DNA of 64,000 bases, taken from positions 1,312,501 through 1,376,500 of the forward strand of contig JASJOG010000043.1 in the NCBI GenBank assembly GCA_030142905.1. The letters run 5' to 3'. The translations under genes and the position numbers were made by a program. Of this stretch, positions 1 through 11,680 are shown piece by piece (position 1 is the stretch's first letter; each line of letters opens with the position of its first letter). Source of the stretch: Heliopora coerulea (Eukaryota > Cnidaria > Anthozoa > Scleralcyonacea > Helioporidae). The notes beneath the pieces were generated by a model. That model saw only the letters and a list, made by a program, of their open reading frames with translations. It did not search any database and was not told the origin of the DNA.

Positions 1-299
1 CAACTCTGGAAGACGAAGGTTTTGGTAGAAAGAATTGGCTGGAAAGGAATTTTAAGTTCATGGATGTGAGAATGCCGTATGATGTTACATCTCCAAGGAT
101 GATGTGGTATGAGCTATTATAAACTTATTTCGTAAAAAAGTTTTACCCAAAACTCGTAATAAATATTCGTTAACCGCAAGCGAGGTCCGCACGGGAAAGT
201 ATTTGTCTGAGGATTTTGTACAGGCCGAGCGACGAAAGAGCGAGGTTTGTGGGGGGGAAAAACCGAAGGCATATACTCTCCAGTACGGACAAAGCAAAC

Positions 300-690
300 G
301 AGGTTAATAAGGAATTCACTTTATAGTTCTAGGCTGGTTTCTTCCCCATTTTAACCAGATTTTCGTTGCAGGAAGTTGCTGTTTACTTTACCTCGTAAAT
401 TGTTCGTCTTGCTTCATGTTCCTACCAGTTAATCATTCATTTGTCGTACTTTTATTTAATTAGCTGTGAACAAAAACATATAAAGTATTTCAGCACATTC
501 TATCATCCTGAATTGCTCGATGTAGATACTCAATTTTCCTCAAATTTCATCAAAATCGGCTCGAAAATTTTTCCCGCCAAAACGTACTGGTACGGAATAA
601 AAGTTGTGTAGGGCCGGTCGGTCCAACGTCGTAAAATGTCGGACCGTTCAGCAACCAATCAGCATGCGTAATTTTGAGTACAAACGCTGG
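300..690. repeat. Diverged dispersed repeat, copy 1
   Basis: This stretch aligns by eye, with substitutions and small gaps, to 10141-10480. Shared landmarks in the same order are GCAGGAWGTTGCTGTTTAC, GTTCGTCTTGCTTC, TTTCCCGCC and CGGACC(A/G)TTC. No coding potential is seen in either copy. It is an old interspersed element of unknown class. Confidence 0.6.
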
Positions 691-1576
691 GTTAGTGAGC
701 ATTTTAATTCGCATATTTTACCTCAAAAATACAGGTAACATATTTTTATTAATGTATTGTGCGTATGATAATCTCAGTGGATTGTTTCCAATCATATATT
801 CAGTGTAAACGTACGTTCAGCAGCAGCCAGTGTGGTCAATACTTATTTATTCACTAATCTCACAGTATCCATGTAAACTCGAGTAAACTGTTAACTTTGG
901 CGTCGAATTTAGATCAACAATCATGTTTTGACTGGCGGTGTGCAACTGTAGTCTAGATTAATTTTTATAGCACAGAGCACCGAAAACAAAATTTATCGTT
1001 GGAAGTAACCGGCAACTTAAAATACTCCCGGTATAAGACGACTTTTTACCAGTAAAACCTGGCGTATGCCACTTTCATGGAGCAAGTGGCCAAGAAAACA
1101 ATGAATCATGGCGCTTCTACATTTGTAAAAGCACCCTGCAGTGAACTCTGGTCGAAACTCTGTTATAAATTGTATTGATGGCAAGTGATAGCATCGAGGG
1201 AAAGATGTGCTCTTTGGCGTCAGTAGCGCGCTGCTGCTGTTAATCTAAGACTCCCGAATACAGAGTTAAAAGTTTTCTCGGCTACCGAGCCAACTCGACT
1301 TCATAGAATTAGGCCCGGACGTCCTTGTGGCTTGCTGTGGTCAATATATACAATATATATTGACAATCATATTAAAATCATACAACAATGAAAAGTTGAA
1401 AATTGTGTCTATTATTTTGTTATGTAGAATTTCTAAAAGAGTCGGAGAGAGAGAGTCCTCGCGCCTTCAGTTGCAGTTTCCGACGACGTGTTCCTAATAC
1501 GCAGAGACAAAATTATATCACTAATTTAGCTAAATATTTTTACGAGTTTAGGAAATTTAAATAAAAAGATGTAAAA
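691..1576. other. Unassigned non-coding stretch
   Basis: I see no convincing exon, RNA or repeat boundary here. It is AT-rich with a short TATA/ATAT microsatellite near 1345-1365 and a GAGAGA run near 1445. Confidence 0.4.
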
Positions 1577-1656
1577 TGTGCTGTCAGCAAACCAAGAGGG
1601 TTTGCTGACAGTACGCTGTGCTGCCAGTAAGCCATAAAGGCTTGCTGGCAGCACAT
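1577..1656. repeat. Two adjacent similar hairpins
   Basis: Hairpin 1 has the perfect 13-bp stem CTGTCAGCAAACC / GGTTTGCTGACAG around a 5-nt loop. Hairpin 2 directly follows with a stem GTGCTGCCAGTAAGCC / GGCTTGCTGGCAGCAC (one G:T position) and a 5-nt loop. The two stems are related to each other in sequence, which suggests duplication of one palindrome. Function is unknown; the stems are short for a microRNA precursor. Confidence 0.6.
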
Positions 1657-1828
1657 GTGTCCTGCCTCCTTATCTGCGCGCTTTGCTCTAACACCCCACG
1701 CGTCCCTTCGCTCCCAGATTCTCGACCTGCGCGCAAAACTCCCTGCGGCACACGAAGCCCAGCTGACCCCAACCAAATCCCTGACCATAAGCGCGATAAA
1801 GGAAACAAGAGGAGACACACTGGCAGGA

Positions 1829-1992
1829 TTGGAGCATCATAAACAAACTGGTGTGGAACGGAAAAAAGGTATGTGTTTTATTGTTAGGTATTAGAGGTAA
1901 AGAAACAAGGTAAGTCACACTGGTCACATTGGTGCGTCATGAACCAACTGGTGTGGAACGGAAGACAGGTACGTGTTTTCCAGTAATATATA
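1829..1992. repeat. Tandem duplication of a ~65-bp unit, period 98
   Basis: The unit starting ATTGGAGCATCATAAACAA recurs 98 bp later as CATTGGTGCGTCATGAACCA. Both continue with AACTGGTGTGGAACGGAA and a following GGTAYGTGTTTT. The spacing and co-linearity argue for a local duplication rather than chance. Confidence 0.65.
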
Positions 1993-2029
1993 GATGTAAG
2001 GGGGCCCTACATAAAGCGACCATACAGGT

Positions 2030-2215
2030 ATATATAGATATGTATAGATATACATACATATATTGATATATATAGATTTATATATAGAAATATATATATA
2101 TATATATATGGGGGATATATATATATAGATATGGATATATATATAGATATATATAGATATATATTTATGTATAGATTTATATAGATATATATATTTGTAT
2201 TAATAGATTGTAGAT
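2030..2215. repeat. TA/GATA microsatellite
   Basis: Nearly pure alternation of TATA, AGATATA and GGATATA words. Small ORFs drawn across it are low-complexity artefacts. Confidence 0.9.
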
Positions 2216-3764
2216 TGATAGAATGCTAGGCAGGCAGTCAGGTAGATAGGCAGGTATACGTATACACGTGTTTGTGCGTTCACGTAAAAAAATGCACTTT
2301 TTGGGGGGAGAAGGGACGAACAGGTTGTGTACCGCTCCTGTGCCAGGAGGTCTACTGGCCGGCTTAAAAAGCCCAAGTGTGCCAGGAGTAGTCCCAGGGA
2401 AGTCGATACCTTCACGTGGTTCCCCCCGTTCTTACTAAACTCGACTACCGAAAAGCGGATTGATGGCGCTATAACCACCTCCCGGGATAGATGGAAACGG
2501 TGTGAATGGAAAACGAGGCGGACGACTTCATGAGAAAACCGGTGTATTCAGCTTCATTTCTGTGCTGCGAGTGCTAATTTACCTTCAACGTTAAAGAATT
2601 TCTATGGCTCGACTTTGCGGTATTTATTCTACAGTTGTACAGCTCACCAATCTTAATCTTGGGGTAGAATCAACGGTGCATTCACGAATTTTACGCCGAT
2701 CGTTTATGACGATTTTTGACCAATTAAAATACGTTAGTTGCGTTTTAACTGCAAGGATTTTTGCCCAAGATTTCATTGAAGTTTGGAGGTCGAAAAGATT
2801 TGTAAAGTTAAGCAGGTTATGTGTCCTATTTTCAAGCGGAGAAAACTACCCACGATCTTTCGATCATTTTAAAGCTTCCGAGATTATCTTGATATCTTAT
2901 TTCCCATTAAAGTTCGCGCCCTTCTTATTTTCTCGGCTCTAATTTTTGCGCCTTTAATTTTCTCGGCTAATATGGCTTTTTCGCGCTCCTCAAATGTTCG
3001 CGCACCTACGAGTTCCACGCTTGCGCATTATTCTTCAGATGCATTTTTGCACTTTAGTTCGAGGGCAAATCGAGAGACTAAAAATAAGTTGTCCAGTTTG
3101 GTGGAATCGAAACCATTTTGCCACGAGATTTGGAGACCGTTTCCTTTACGTTATACGTCCTTTTAGTCTTAAAAACGACGGCAATCAGAATTCGTGAATG
3201 GATCATCAGTGAGCCGCTGTAGCTTGCGCTGCTACTCAACAAAAGGAGTATTTATTTGATCCAACAAACCAATACTAGTTTCCTCGTTTGCCCAGTGATT
3301 AGTCGTCTGGGTGATACGAAACTCCTTCGGAAAGTTGAAATTCGGTCGACATTGATTTGATTTGATAGATTAGCTGAATAGGAAAAATCGCCTGCTAGTG
3401 TCACGCCAAAGGTGTAAGTAATTTGGCGATAGTCGGCCGTTCCTGGCACGGAAACAGTCTTGTCATCTTTAACATGGTGTACTTGCCAGTTAGCAAGAAT
3501 GGGAGTGGTGTCTGATTTATGTCGAGACACGAGTATATTGTTAAGTATCGCCCATGCCTTCTGCCGGTATTGAAATTCCGATACTTACGGTAGTGGGGAA
3601 GGCAGCTGGGTCGGTCATGTCTCAAAAAAAAAAAAAAAAAAAAAATGCACAAATTAAAGTATCTGTAGCTGGTAAAAATTCCTCCTCATAACGAAGTCTC
3701 AAGTGGTGACGAAGACAGTGATCATTTATCTTGATAGTTCGTATTTAATATGATCAAATACGTA
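2216..3764. other. Non-coding stretch with a 22-nt poly(A) run
   Basis: Several short open frames lie here (for example 2604-2942 plus), but none shows recognisable motifs or flanking splice sites. A run of 22 A residues at 3624-3645 could be the tail of an old retroinserted sequence; I cannot define its body. Confidence 0.4.
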
Positions 3765-3893
3765 TCTTAATTACAAGTAACAGATACAATATGAGCGACC
3801 GATCTGTATGGGATTTACAAGGCGAGCCGTAGTAAATCACATACAGATCAGACATGAATATTGTATCTTTCTTAAAATACGGATACATTTAAA
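3765..3893. repeat. Imperfect foldback element
   Basis: The left arm (AGATACAATAT then GATCTGTATGGGATTTAC) is repeated inverted on the right (GTAAATCACATACAGATC then ATATTGTATCT). A second small palindrome with arms CTAATTAGTAT / ATACTAATTAG follows at 3967-4007. It is MITE-like; no target duplication is resolved. Confidence 0.55.
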
Positions 3894-4007
3894 CTGGCAT
3901 GTTTATGGGTTATTTTGAAGTTTCAGTAAATTTTAACGTAGAAAATCGAAGGGAAAATTTCATAATTCTAATTAGTATTCTGTATCCGATTTACAGTATA
4001 CTAATTA

Positions 4008-4869
4008 GGAGCCAAAATTTTTTGTGTGTTTCTTCGTGAATTGTAAGTATTTAATGGTATTCAAACAGTACATAAAATACAAATCTCTAAAACAAGAGTA
4101 TATTAAACTATAAGGTGTTCATATTACACTATCAAGTATCTAAAAGTTATTCTGTTCAAAGAAGCTGTCTTTAGAATGATCTGTGCAAACTTTAGGCCAG
4201 AGGCCCTCTTTCTTTCTTAGACACTTAGATAAGATCTTTTTCTTAGGAAGTATAGAATACAATGGATGGTTATCACTCGAAATAATTTTAAAGTTTTTCT
4301 GTTATTTTGTTATAGTAATTCATAGATGTTGTGTAATTTGGATGTATAGTTCCGTTTAAAACATCTAGTTAAAAAGTGTTGAACAACACTTAGATCCAGG
4401 GGTGGAAGATCCATATACCGAGACAGGGTTGTCGAGAGAAAGTTTGGGCCCCTGGTCAAAAAATATTTGTGGGACGCCCGGCCTATCGGAAATTCTTGAT
4501 AGTGCTCTGTTTCATCGAGCACTGATCTCAGTATTGTTATCACTACAAGTTTCTCTGTGTCAGCCAACAAACTCCTCACCTCCAGATCTGCAGTATATTT
4601 GTATTAACTTCCTTGGGTATTTGATCTCCGGTAGAAAGTTTATTTTGTGAAATGAGTCTTAAATTGGTCTAAATCCGGAACTTCAAAAGTCGGGGTTCAA
4701 GCGAATGTGTGGCTTTTGAATTTTGAGATGCTGTGGTATTGACTAACCAACCACTGTAAACAAGGTTCATCAGTTTATGATCAATATATCTGATTTTGTC
4801 ATTTTCATAGTCTAACTTATGTTGCACATAGGTCAGATACGTGAACAAAATAATTGTGTGCTAGTGATC
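4008..4869. other. Unassigned non-coding stretch
   Basis: AT-rich sequence without recognisable exons. The short frames at 4310-4650 on both strands are overlapping shadows without motifs. Confidence 0.35.
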
Positions 4870-4984
4870 AACCCTTAAACTGCCATAGGACGAATTTTGG
4901 TCACTCTGTTATTTTACTGTAGCTAATGGCTGACAATTTTACGTGTCGAGGGGAAAGTCCTGAATGACAACGGTTAAAGGGTTA
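4870..4984. mobile_element. Short TTAACCC-ended palindromic MITE, copy a
   Basis: About 115 bp with inverted ends AACCCTTAA / TTAAAGGGTT and the interior word GCTAATGGCTGACAATTTTA. This interior recurs in seven other places in the window, in both orientations, so this is a mobile family rather than a chance palindrome. Confidence 0.6.
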
Positions 4985-5551
4985 TGGAAACCTAGTAGGT
5001 TACAAATTTTTATGAGAAAAGGGATTGTTCCCGCAATGAAAAGCCTTGCGCACTTGTCAGTGTTACAGGGGCCCCTTATGTCAGCGGACAGTGGTTATTG
5101 GTAAAGGGTTCATTGTCAAGGATGAAGAATTAAAGGACCCAGGTGAATGTGAGTGGATGTCTGTGATAAAGTCAGTGACAACCCGTAAACTTAGCTGGTA
5201 TATTGCTACATTACTGCTAAAGCTTTGATTTTTGGTCATTGTAGAACCGAATTTATCGTTCCACAGTCAATATCAATTACATTTAGAAGGATTACATCTG
5301 GTAAATTGATCTAGAAATATACGAGATTCATGGGCGGAGTTTTTACACACTACTACTTGTAACGTTGAATTATGTGCATATTTATCCAAAGCTGGCCTTA
5401 TTTTGTTCACGTACGTTTAAGTTGTTCAGGAACACGTTAAAAAGGTGGGGTCTACTAACGCTCCCCTGTATTGTCCCCTTATTTACAGCAATCCACTTGC
5501 AGATCTTACCGTCATGGACTACCCTCTGCTTCCGATCTTTTAAAAAACTAA

Positions 5552-6083
5552 GGCCCTGTCTACATGAAGAGAAGTGATCCCTGATGGGCGAGTTACCCTA
5601 GCCCCCGAATGACTTTGGGCGAGACGACTTTAAACATTTCTTTGTAAATTGCAGAAACCCGTTTACATGAGAAATCGCAAAGTTGTCTTTAGGGGGGAGG
5701 GGGAAGGGTTACTCGCTTTGCAAAGTAAGGTGACGTTAGGAGGCGAGACAACTTTTTGCCATGTAAACACTTTGTCCCTCTTTGATTCGCCAGGGAGGGA
5801 CAACTTGAGATACAATGAGTATGCGCAAACTTTGTTATTTCCAAAATGACGGCAAACGCCAAATTACAGTCGATATAAGTTTCCATGTGAATTCAATTCA
5901 GTCGATTTTAACCCCGATCAAGTACAGCTCTACCAAAAAGTTCGGCAAGGAAAAAGTAACTTCAGAGTTCCCTCAAAATCAAATCAGAGGGGCAACTTTT
6001 CCCCATGTAAACACTAGCGAAAAGTTGACTTGGGGGCCAGGATAACCTCACCAGGGACAACTTCTGTTCTTGTAAACTGGGCC
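5552..6083. mobile_element. Harbinger-type non-autonomous element inside the LINE
   Basis: Ends are GGCCCTGTCTACATGAAGA on the left and TTGTAAACTGGGCC on the right, an imperfect inverted repeat of about 28 bp. It is flanked by TAA at 5549-5551 and TAA at 6084-6086. Removing the element and one TAA restores an unbroken LINE reading WYLSFLKDR, so boundaries are firm. A TWA 3-bp target duplication with GGCC-type ends is the hallmark of the PIF/Harbinger superfamily. The 532-bp interior carries no transposase that I can recognise. Confidence 0.75.
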
Positions 6084-6601
6084 TAAGATACCAATTGATA
6101 ATGTACGGATTGAGTATTGTAAATTTCGGCTTATTTCCTAACAGTTTGATTGACACTGTCGACGGCCTTTGAAAAGTCCATCTCAAACAATCTAACCACT
6201 TTGCTATTACTATCATCGAGGGCTTTCAATGAGAGGTGTTGAACCTCTAATACAATACAACTCCCACCTTTACGATAAGCATATTGCTTTTTACTTAATT
6301 GTTTTTCAAATTGTAATAAACGATTTTCTCGAACGCCCTTGCAATGACCGGCGTTTTATTAATCCCTCTAAAATTCGTCTTGTCTTTCGGGACGTCCACT
6401 TTCGGTGTCGGGTTTATATTTGCAGTTTTCCATTGGATAGGCCGTGTGGATGTAACTAATGTTATATTCCAGACTTCAGTTACGACTGGAGTGAAAGTAT
6501 CTGCAAAATCCTTCCACAGTCAGTATGGTAGATTATCAGGTCCAGTAGCAGTTCGGTGGAACAAAGTGCTCTAGGACTTACCAGGCAGGAATCGTAGTCG
6601 T

Positions 6602-6738
6602 AGGATGAATATTAATGCCCAGCTCAAGATTCGAATATGAATAGCCATGACAGAATGACCATGTTTTGTTATTTGTCGTGATTTATCCTGTCATGGCTAT
6701 TCATATTCGAATCTTAAGCTGGGCATTAATATTCATCC
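6602..6738. mobile_element. Foldback (palindromic) insertion in the LINE
   Basis: Arms of about 50 bp run from GGATGAATATTAATGCCC to its inverse GGGCATTAATATTCATCC, with AAGATTCGAATATGAATAGCC and its inverse inside them and a ~35-nt spacer. It interrupts the LINE between the linker and the RT domain. The word AAAGTGCTCTAG occurs on both sides and may be a target duplication. Confidence 0.7.
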
Positions 6739-7644
6739 AACGAAAGTGCTCTAGACGCTGGATCATTTAACTGTGGCGGTTTAGCTGTGGTTTCATCAAT
6801 GGGAACCACCAAGGGTTCCTCATAGTTATCAGCGTGGCATAACTCACCAAAATACACGTTAAGTTCCTCTATAATCTTATTTAATATAACTCTAGGTCGT
6901 TTATTTCTCTGAGAGAGTTTATCAATTCTTCTCCACCATTTGTTGGATCCGATCTTTGCTCCGGACTCCAAATTCCTTCGGTTTTCCGCAATTATCTCGG
7001 CAGTTCTCTTACTTAGCTCTAACATTCGTGTTACGTTCCTTTTAGCTGATAATCTATATTTTCTTTTTAATAGGGACTTAACTAATGGTGTAATCGAAAT
7101 AGGGTCTCTCGATGATAAAGTTACCTGTTTAGTAGGGAAACAACGGTCTGGAAGAGTGTGTATAATGGAATGAAGAGTACCAACTGCCACATTATCACTT
7201 GATTTTAGAACTGCTGACCAGTCTTCGTTTCTTAGTGCCCTATCAAAGGAGATCATACGATGTTCCCTGAGATCTTTAAGAATACACTCATTGCGTACCG
7301 GTTTCATCTTTTAATCTAGCTGGTAGGATAATCCCAAGACCAAGTGTCCCAAGACCATAATCACTTGGTGTTTATCCAAGTAGTATAGACACCAGGTGAT
7401 TATGGACCCGAGGAGGAAAAAATTATGCACCTGGACGCTTCAAATGTTGTAGAGGATGATTGAAATTGTGGTCATGAAACATATAGCTTTAGCTACATAA
7501 AAGTAATTGTTTTTCTTTTTTAAATCCATGATTTAGATTTTGCGCCACTTTAATTTTCGCGCACCATACTGCGCTAAAATTACTCCCTTAAATTTTCGCG
7601 TAGGCTAGTAGCGGGAAAATTATTGGGAGTAAAGGCCAAATAAC

Positions 7645-8048
7645 CTAAGCCCGGTCCACACGCGTGCGTTTTCATCGGAAAACGCATACTTTTTTTATCC
7701 GTTTTAGCGTTCTGTGTACACGTAAACGATGAGTCAGTGGAGTCGTTTCCACTGAAAACGGAGAGTTTCGAAAACGGACACTTGAAAACGCTTTGTTTTC
7801 GTGTGGACAGGCGACAACGGAAACTTCTGAAAACGGTGTTGGACCAGTTCTTTAGCATAGAGATAACTATAGAGATCCGTGATTTTGATACGCCAGACAT
7901 TAAAACACCCATTGTTTTCAGCGATGCCGTGTGGACAGGTGAATGCGACCCCAAAACACTCGAGTGGACACAATTTTGGCTCGTTTTCAATTGAACGAAA
8001 ACGCATGAACTTGAAAACGTATTCGTGTGGACGAAGCTATAGGGTTAG
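7645..8048. mobile_element. GTGTGGAC-rich MITE with GGCC-type ends
   Basis: The left end (CCCGGTCCACACGCGTGCGTTTTC) is matched inverted at the right end (GAAAACGTATTCGTGTGGACGAAGC). The interior repeats the words CGAAAACG and GTGTGGACAGG several times. A related copy begins at 63664 and runs off the window. Open frames across it are by-products of this repetitive composition. Confidence 0.65.
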
Positions 8049-9476
8049 CTTAAATAACGTAGTTTGGTACTCATTTGAGAAGTTATACGCCAAATTTTAA
8101 CGACTTTAAGGTCGGCCGGGAAGATTTACTTGAAAAGTTAAGGCGTCTTTCTGACTATCGGTTACAATAAGATATGAAAGATGAGCTCAAAGTAGAGTAA
8201 CTTAACCTAAATGTCGTTTGGTTCTGATTTCAAACGTTTTAACCTAAACTTTCGGTTACTATTGGACGTGAAACATTTTCACCAAAGAGTAAAAGGGCTG
8301 GATTTTTTGACGATTCTTTTTTTTACCCTTTTAAAATATGTAGAGCGATTATTTGACCCATTTAAGATTTTCGAGATAGCTTGAAATGTAAAAATTTACA
8401 TCCAATGTCCAACGTTAGCACTTATTAGAGAAAATTTTCATGAGAAACTTCAGATTGTGTTCGAGGTCGAAAAGTTTAACTTAAAAGTACAGGGGTTAAT
8501 CCATGCTTTTTGATGATTCTTCAACCATTTTGAAAGGTTGAAAATTAGTTAAATCAGAACTTCTGATACGAGAGAGTTTATTAACAAATTGAAACCAAAT
8601 CTTAACGCATGCAGACGTCGGCTCAATACCTTAATTTATCTATTTTCATAATCCTTTGGTATTCCCGTCTTCCTCCATCAGTAAAAACGCTTTACTCGTC
8701 ACTTTATCGCTTTTCGTCATATTGCTTGTTTATCAACTTAAAACTAATTTTTATATCAGTGTTGTAGGAAGCGGGGAGGTTTTTCCAACTCTTCCAAACT
8801 TCCCTGATCTTGTCAGCAAAGACCATAGGCTCCCAAATCCTGCTCTTTGGCGTTGATTCCGATTGTTTGGCACGAGGTATCCACGTGTCGAAATTCGGCC
8901 GTAATATTATTCGTTCCCCCCTTAAAAACAGATACGGTAACAATATACAAAGTATTTTTGTAATTTTTACCATCGCAGGCACTTGTATTTCAAATGGAAG
9001 CAGACAATATTTAAAAATCTAACGTACTGTGCGTGGGATTAACAATGATACTTTATTATACTCTGGAGTTGCACACGGATGCCATTAAAACTCTAATAAA
9101 CGAATGATCGCGTTTAGCATCGTTGAAGTTAAAGGTTGAAAGAACTACAGCATTTTATAATTGTATTTAGTCTTGTGATACTCTATAACATTCCTTAGCA
9201 TAGATGTAAAACTATAAGTATTTGTCAGCATTGTCAACAATAAAATCGATGTAAACATTAAGCGAAAAACGCCCATCTTGAACTTAGACTGCTCCGGGCC
9301 CCCCCTAACTTCAACTACCTTCGTACAGCCCTGTTTTATATTAAGTTTCCTCATTGGTCCACGTAATTAGTATCTGGTGGTAATCTATACTATATACTTT
9401 CATGATGTAACTAGACATATACCTGAAGTTAATAACATCTATAATAACATATATAACATAATATATATATAATATA
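8049..9476. other. Unassigned non-coding stretch
   Basis: I find no motif-bearing ORF, RNA or clear repeat pair here. Frames at 8656-9022 overlap on both strands and have no recognisable domain. Confidence 0.35.
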
Positions 9477-10034
9477 CAGGGTGTTCCAAAAAAATGTATA
9501 CACACTTTGAATGATAACTCACCATAACAAACTTTCTTTCGAATGCCACGCATTCGTGAGCAATTTGAAGATGAGGAGTTTTATTTGCAGCAAGATGGAG
9601 CACCTTCCCACTACCATCGTGATATGAGAGCCTAACTCACGAAAATCTGCCGAACAGATGGATTGGGTGAAGATATAGCAATGAATTCCCCCCACGTTCA
9701 CCAGACCTCACGTCTGTGGACTGTTTTTATGGGGATACGTCAAAGATAAGGTTTGTAGCACAAAACCTGTAACAATGAGTCGAGAGCAGCAATTGAAAGA
9801 GAATGCACCCAAATACCAAATGAAATGATCATAATTCGCGATGTTTGCAATTCCATCTGTCCTCGTTATCAGCAGTGCATGGACCAGAACGGTAATCAGT
9901 TCGAACACCTGCGATAACTCAAAAAAATTCCACACTTGTCTTCTTTAACTTGGGTTATAAAACTTAGATATGTCTTGATAAACATTGTATTTATAATCAT
10001 TCAAAGTGTGTATACATTTTTTTGGGTCACCCTG
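9477..10034 (+). mobile_element. Degenerate Tc1/mariner-type transposon
   Basis: The terminal inverted repeat is about 40 bp: CAGGGTGTTCCAAAAAAATG on the left and its inverse ending TTTTTTTGGGTCACCCTG on the right, flanked by TA on both sides as expected for Tc1/mariner. The plus-strand interior retains transposase remnants: QQDGAPSHYHRDMRA near 9588-9632, then after frameshifts PPRSPDLTS and GYVKDKVC, resembling the QQDGAPPH and PPRSPDLTP-DFFLWG blocks of the DDE domain. The element is far shorter than an intact copy and is internally deleted. Confidence 0.8.
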
Positions 10035-10074
10035 TATATATATATATATATGTATATATATGTATGTGTATATA

Positions 10075-10136
<62 letters not shown>

Positions 10137-10140
10137 GCCC
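10035..10140. repeat. TA dinucleotide microsatellite
   Basis: A (TA)n tract with a few GTA interruptions directly abuts the transposon's TA target duplication. Tyrosine/isoleucine-rich ORFs here are artefacts. Confidence 0.95.
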
Positions 10141-10480
10141 GTTTTTAACAGGGTCTTAGTCGCAGGATGTTGCTGTTTACCTTACCTGTTAACTAGTTCG
10201 TCTTGCTTCTTGTTTCCACTAGTTAAACGTTCATTTGTCCCACATTTATACAATTAGCTTTAAACTAAAGCAGTAATTGTGTTCCAGCACGTTAGATTAT
10301 TCTGAATTTCTCGTGATAAATGCTGAATTCACCTTCAATTACATTGAAAACCAGCTAGAAAATTTTCCCGCCTAAACTTTCTGTACCGGTCTGAAGACAT
10401 CGTATTTGACCGGTCGAACATCGTATACTATCGGACCATTCGGCAATCAATCAGCACGCTTAATTTTGGGCACGCACCAT
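10141..10480. repeat. Diverged dispersed repeat, copy 2
   Basis: Co-linear with 300-690, with landmarks GCAGGATGTTGCTGTTTACC, GTTCGTCTTGCTTC, TTTTCCCGCC and ATCGGACCATTCGG in the same order and orientation. Confidence 0.6.
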
Positions 10481-10504
10481 AAAACGTGTTCAGTCATATA
10501 AATA

Positions 10505-10765
10505 AAGGTTATATGCCATGACCAAGGTATTCAAGCGATATATCAACTCTGAGAACAAAGCCCAAAGGATAATATATCGCTTAAACACCTAGGAAAAGGT
10601 ATCTAACCTACTTAGGTCCTTAGTTTCGAAGAAGTATTTAACTTGCCCGACAAACGTATAAAACGGCGAAATTTTGGTAGAAAGTTCATGAATGTCTTTA
10701 TGAGGTTTATAAGTCAGTTATGAACCTCTCGAGAACAAGTGAGCCAACGACGATATAAGTTTTCA
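10505..10765. repeat. Dispersed repeat B, copy 1
   Basis: Matches 11405-11680 over about 260 bp: TGACCAAGGTAT, GAAGTATTTAACTTGCCCG, ACAAACGTATAAAA, GAGGTTTATAAGT and CCTCTCGAGAACAA are shared in order. The unit looks internally symmetrical at its start (GTATTCAAGCGATATATC and TATATCGCTTAAACACC). Confidence 0.75.
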
Positions 10766-11404
10766 GCATCTTCTGTTTAAAACTGCCGTGTACCAGAGGC
10801 TTCCAGAATCTGACATTCTGGGCGAACTGAAGCTCGTCAATGACAGCTAAACATGTGATGGTAGAGGGGATTCTCAAGGGCCAATGTTAATTGAAAAATT
10901 AATGCTAATTATCAGGGAGTTTTACTGACTGTATCACATGTACAGTGTGTGTGTGTGTATGCGTTTGTGTAATAATTCCATGTACAGATTATCAATTTGG
11001 ATACTGCATATAGTTCATATAATTATGTCATTGTTAGGAAATAACTGTTGTGTTCTTTGTACGTCATATTTACCTTGTTAAATTGACAGAAGCAGGTCTT
11101 TCTCGGGGAAATGATTTCGCGGGCCTTAGACTAACATTTGGTCAAAAATTTGAACTGAAATTTTAGATTGAAAACTGATCTACGGTTAGGGCTTGGGTTA
11201 GAGTTTGGGAAAGGATTGGCATCAGTAAAATTGTCAAGTCGTCGTCTGATGTCACTCTGAGGCCAGTGAAATGACGTTCTTCCGTCTTTCTCGTCAGAGA
11301 TTACAAGTTCCCAGGGCCCACTGTACCTTAAAATACAATAGATCTACAATATAGAGTATAGATCTATTCAATAATCAATATACATCTATTAATACATGTA
11401 AGTA
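10766..11404. other. Unassigned stretch between two repeat-B copies
   Basis: Contains a short TG microsatellite near 10947-10970 but no supportable gene. Confidence 0.35.
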
Positions 11405-11680
11405 AAAGTTATATACCGTGACCAAGGTATATAAACGATATAGCAACTCTGAGGACGAAGCCTGAAGTTTGATATATCACTTAAATACCGAGGCCAAGAT
11501 ATATAACCTACTTATATCACCGTTGGTGAAGTTTCGAAAGAAGTATTTAACTTGCCCGACAAACGTATAAAAATAGCGAAATTTCGGTAGAAGGTTCATA
11601 AATCTCTTTGAGGTTTATAAGTTAGTCATAAGCCTCTCGAGAACAAAAGACACTGAGATCTAACGATGATATAATAATTC
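11405..11680. repeat. Dispersed repeat B, copy 2
   Basis: Direct-orientation partner of 10505-10765, about 85-90% alike by eye, about 900 bp away. The closeness suggests local duplication or two insertions of one family. Confidence 0.75.

Larger units (their letters stand above)
5235..7307 (-). pseudogene. LINE (non-LTR retrotransposon) ORF2 remnant, interrupted
   Basis: Read on the minus strand, the longest open part (7307-6726, 193 codons) matches the linker between endonuclease and reverse transcriptase (RT) in LINE proteins, with the stretch RDPISITPLVKSLLKRKYRL. After an inserted palindrome the RT fingers/palm follow near 6560-6085: TATGPDNLPY, INPTPKVDVPKDKTNFRGIN, ARAFEKIVYYN, KQYAYRKGGS and EMDFSKAVDSVN, the last being the first RT aspartate block. 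The frame then breaks at a Harbinger-type insertion and resumes near 5547 with [20 protein letters not shown] and [16 protein letters not shown]. The second catalytic YADD block appears decayed to KYAHNSTLQV. Stops and frameshifts are frequent, so it is dead. The clade (CR1/L2/Jockey-like) is uncertain. Confidence 0.8.

Noticed and set aside
1540..1927. Five overlapping small ORFs on both strands around a hairpin pair
   Set aside because: They overlap one another in different frames, have no motif and include palindromic DNA; the duplicated DNA explains them.
6726..7307. 193-codon ORF as a host gene
   Set aside because: It reads as the LINE linker domain and continues as RT in other frames past the inserted palindrome.
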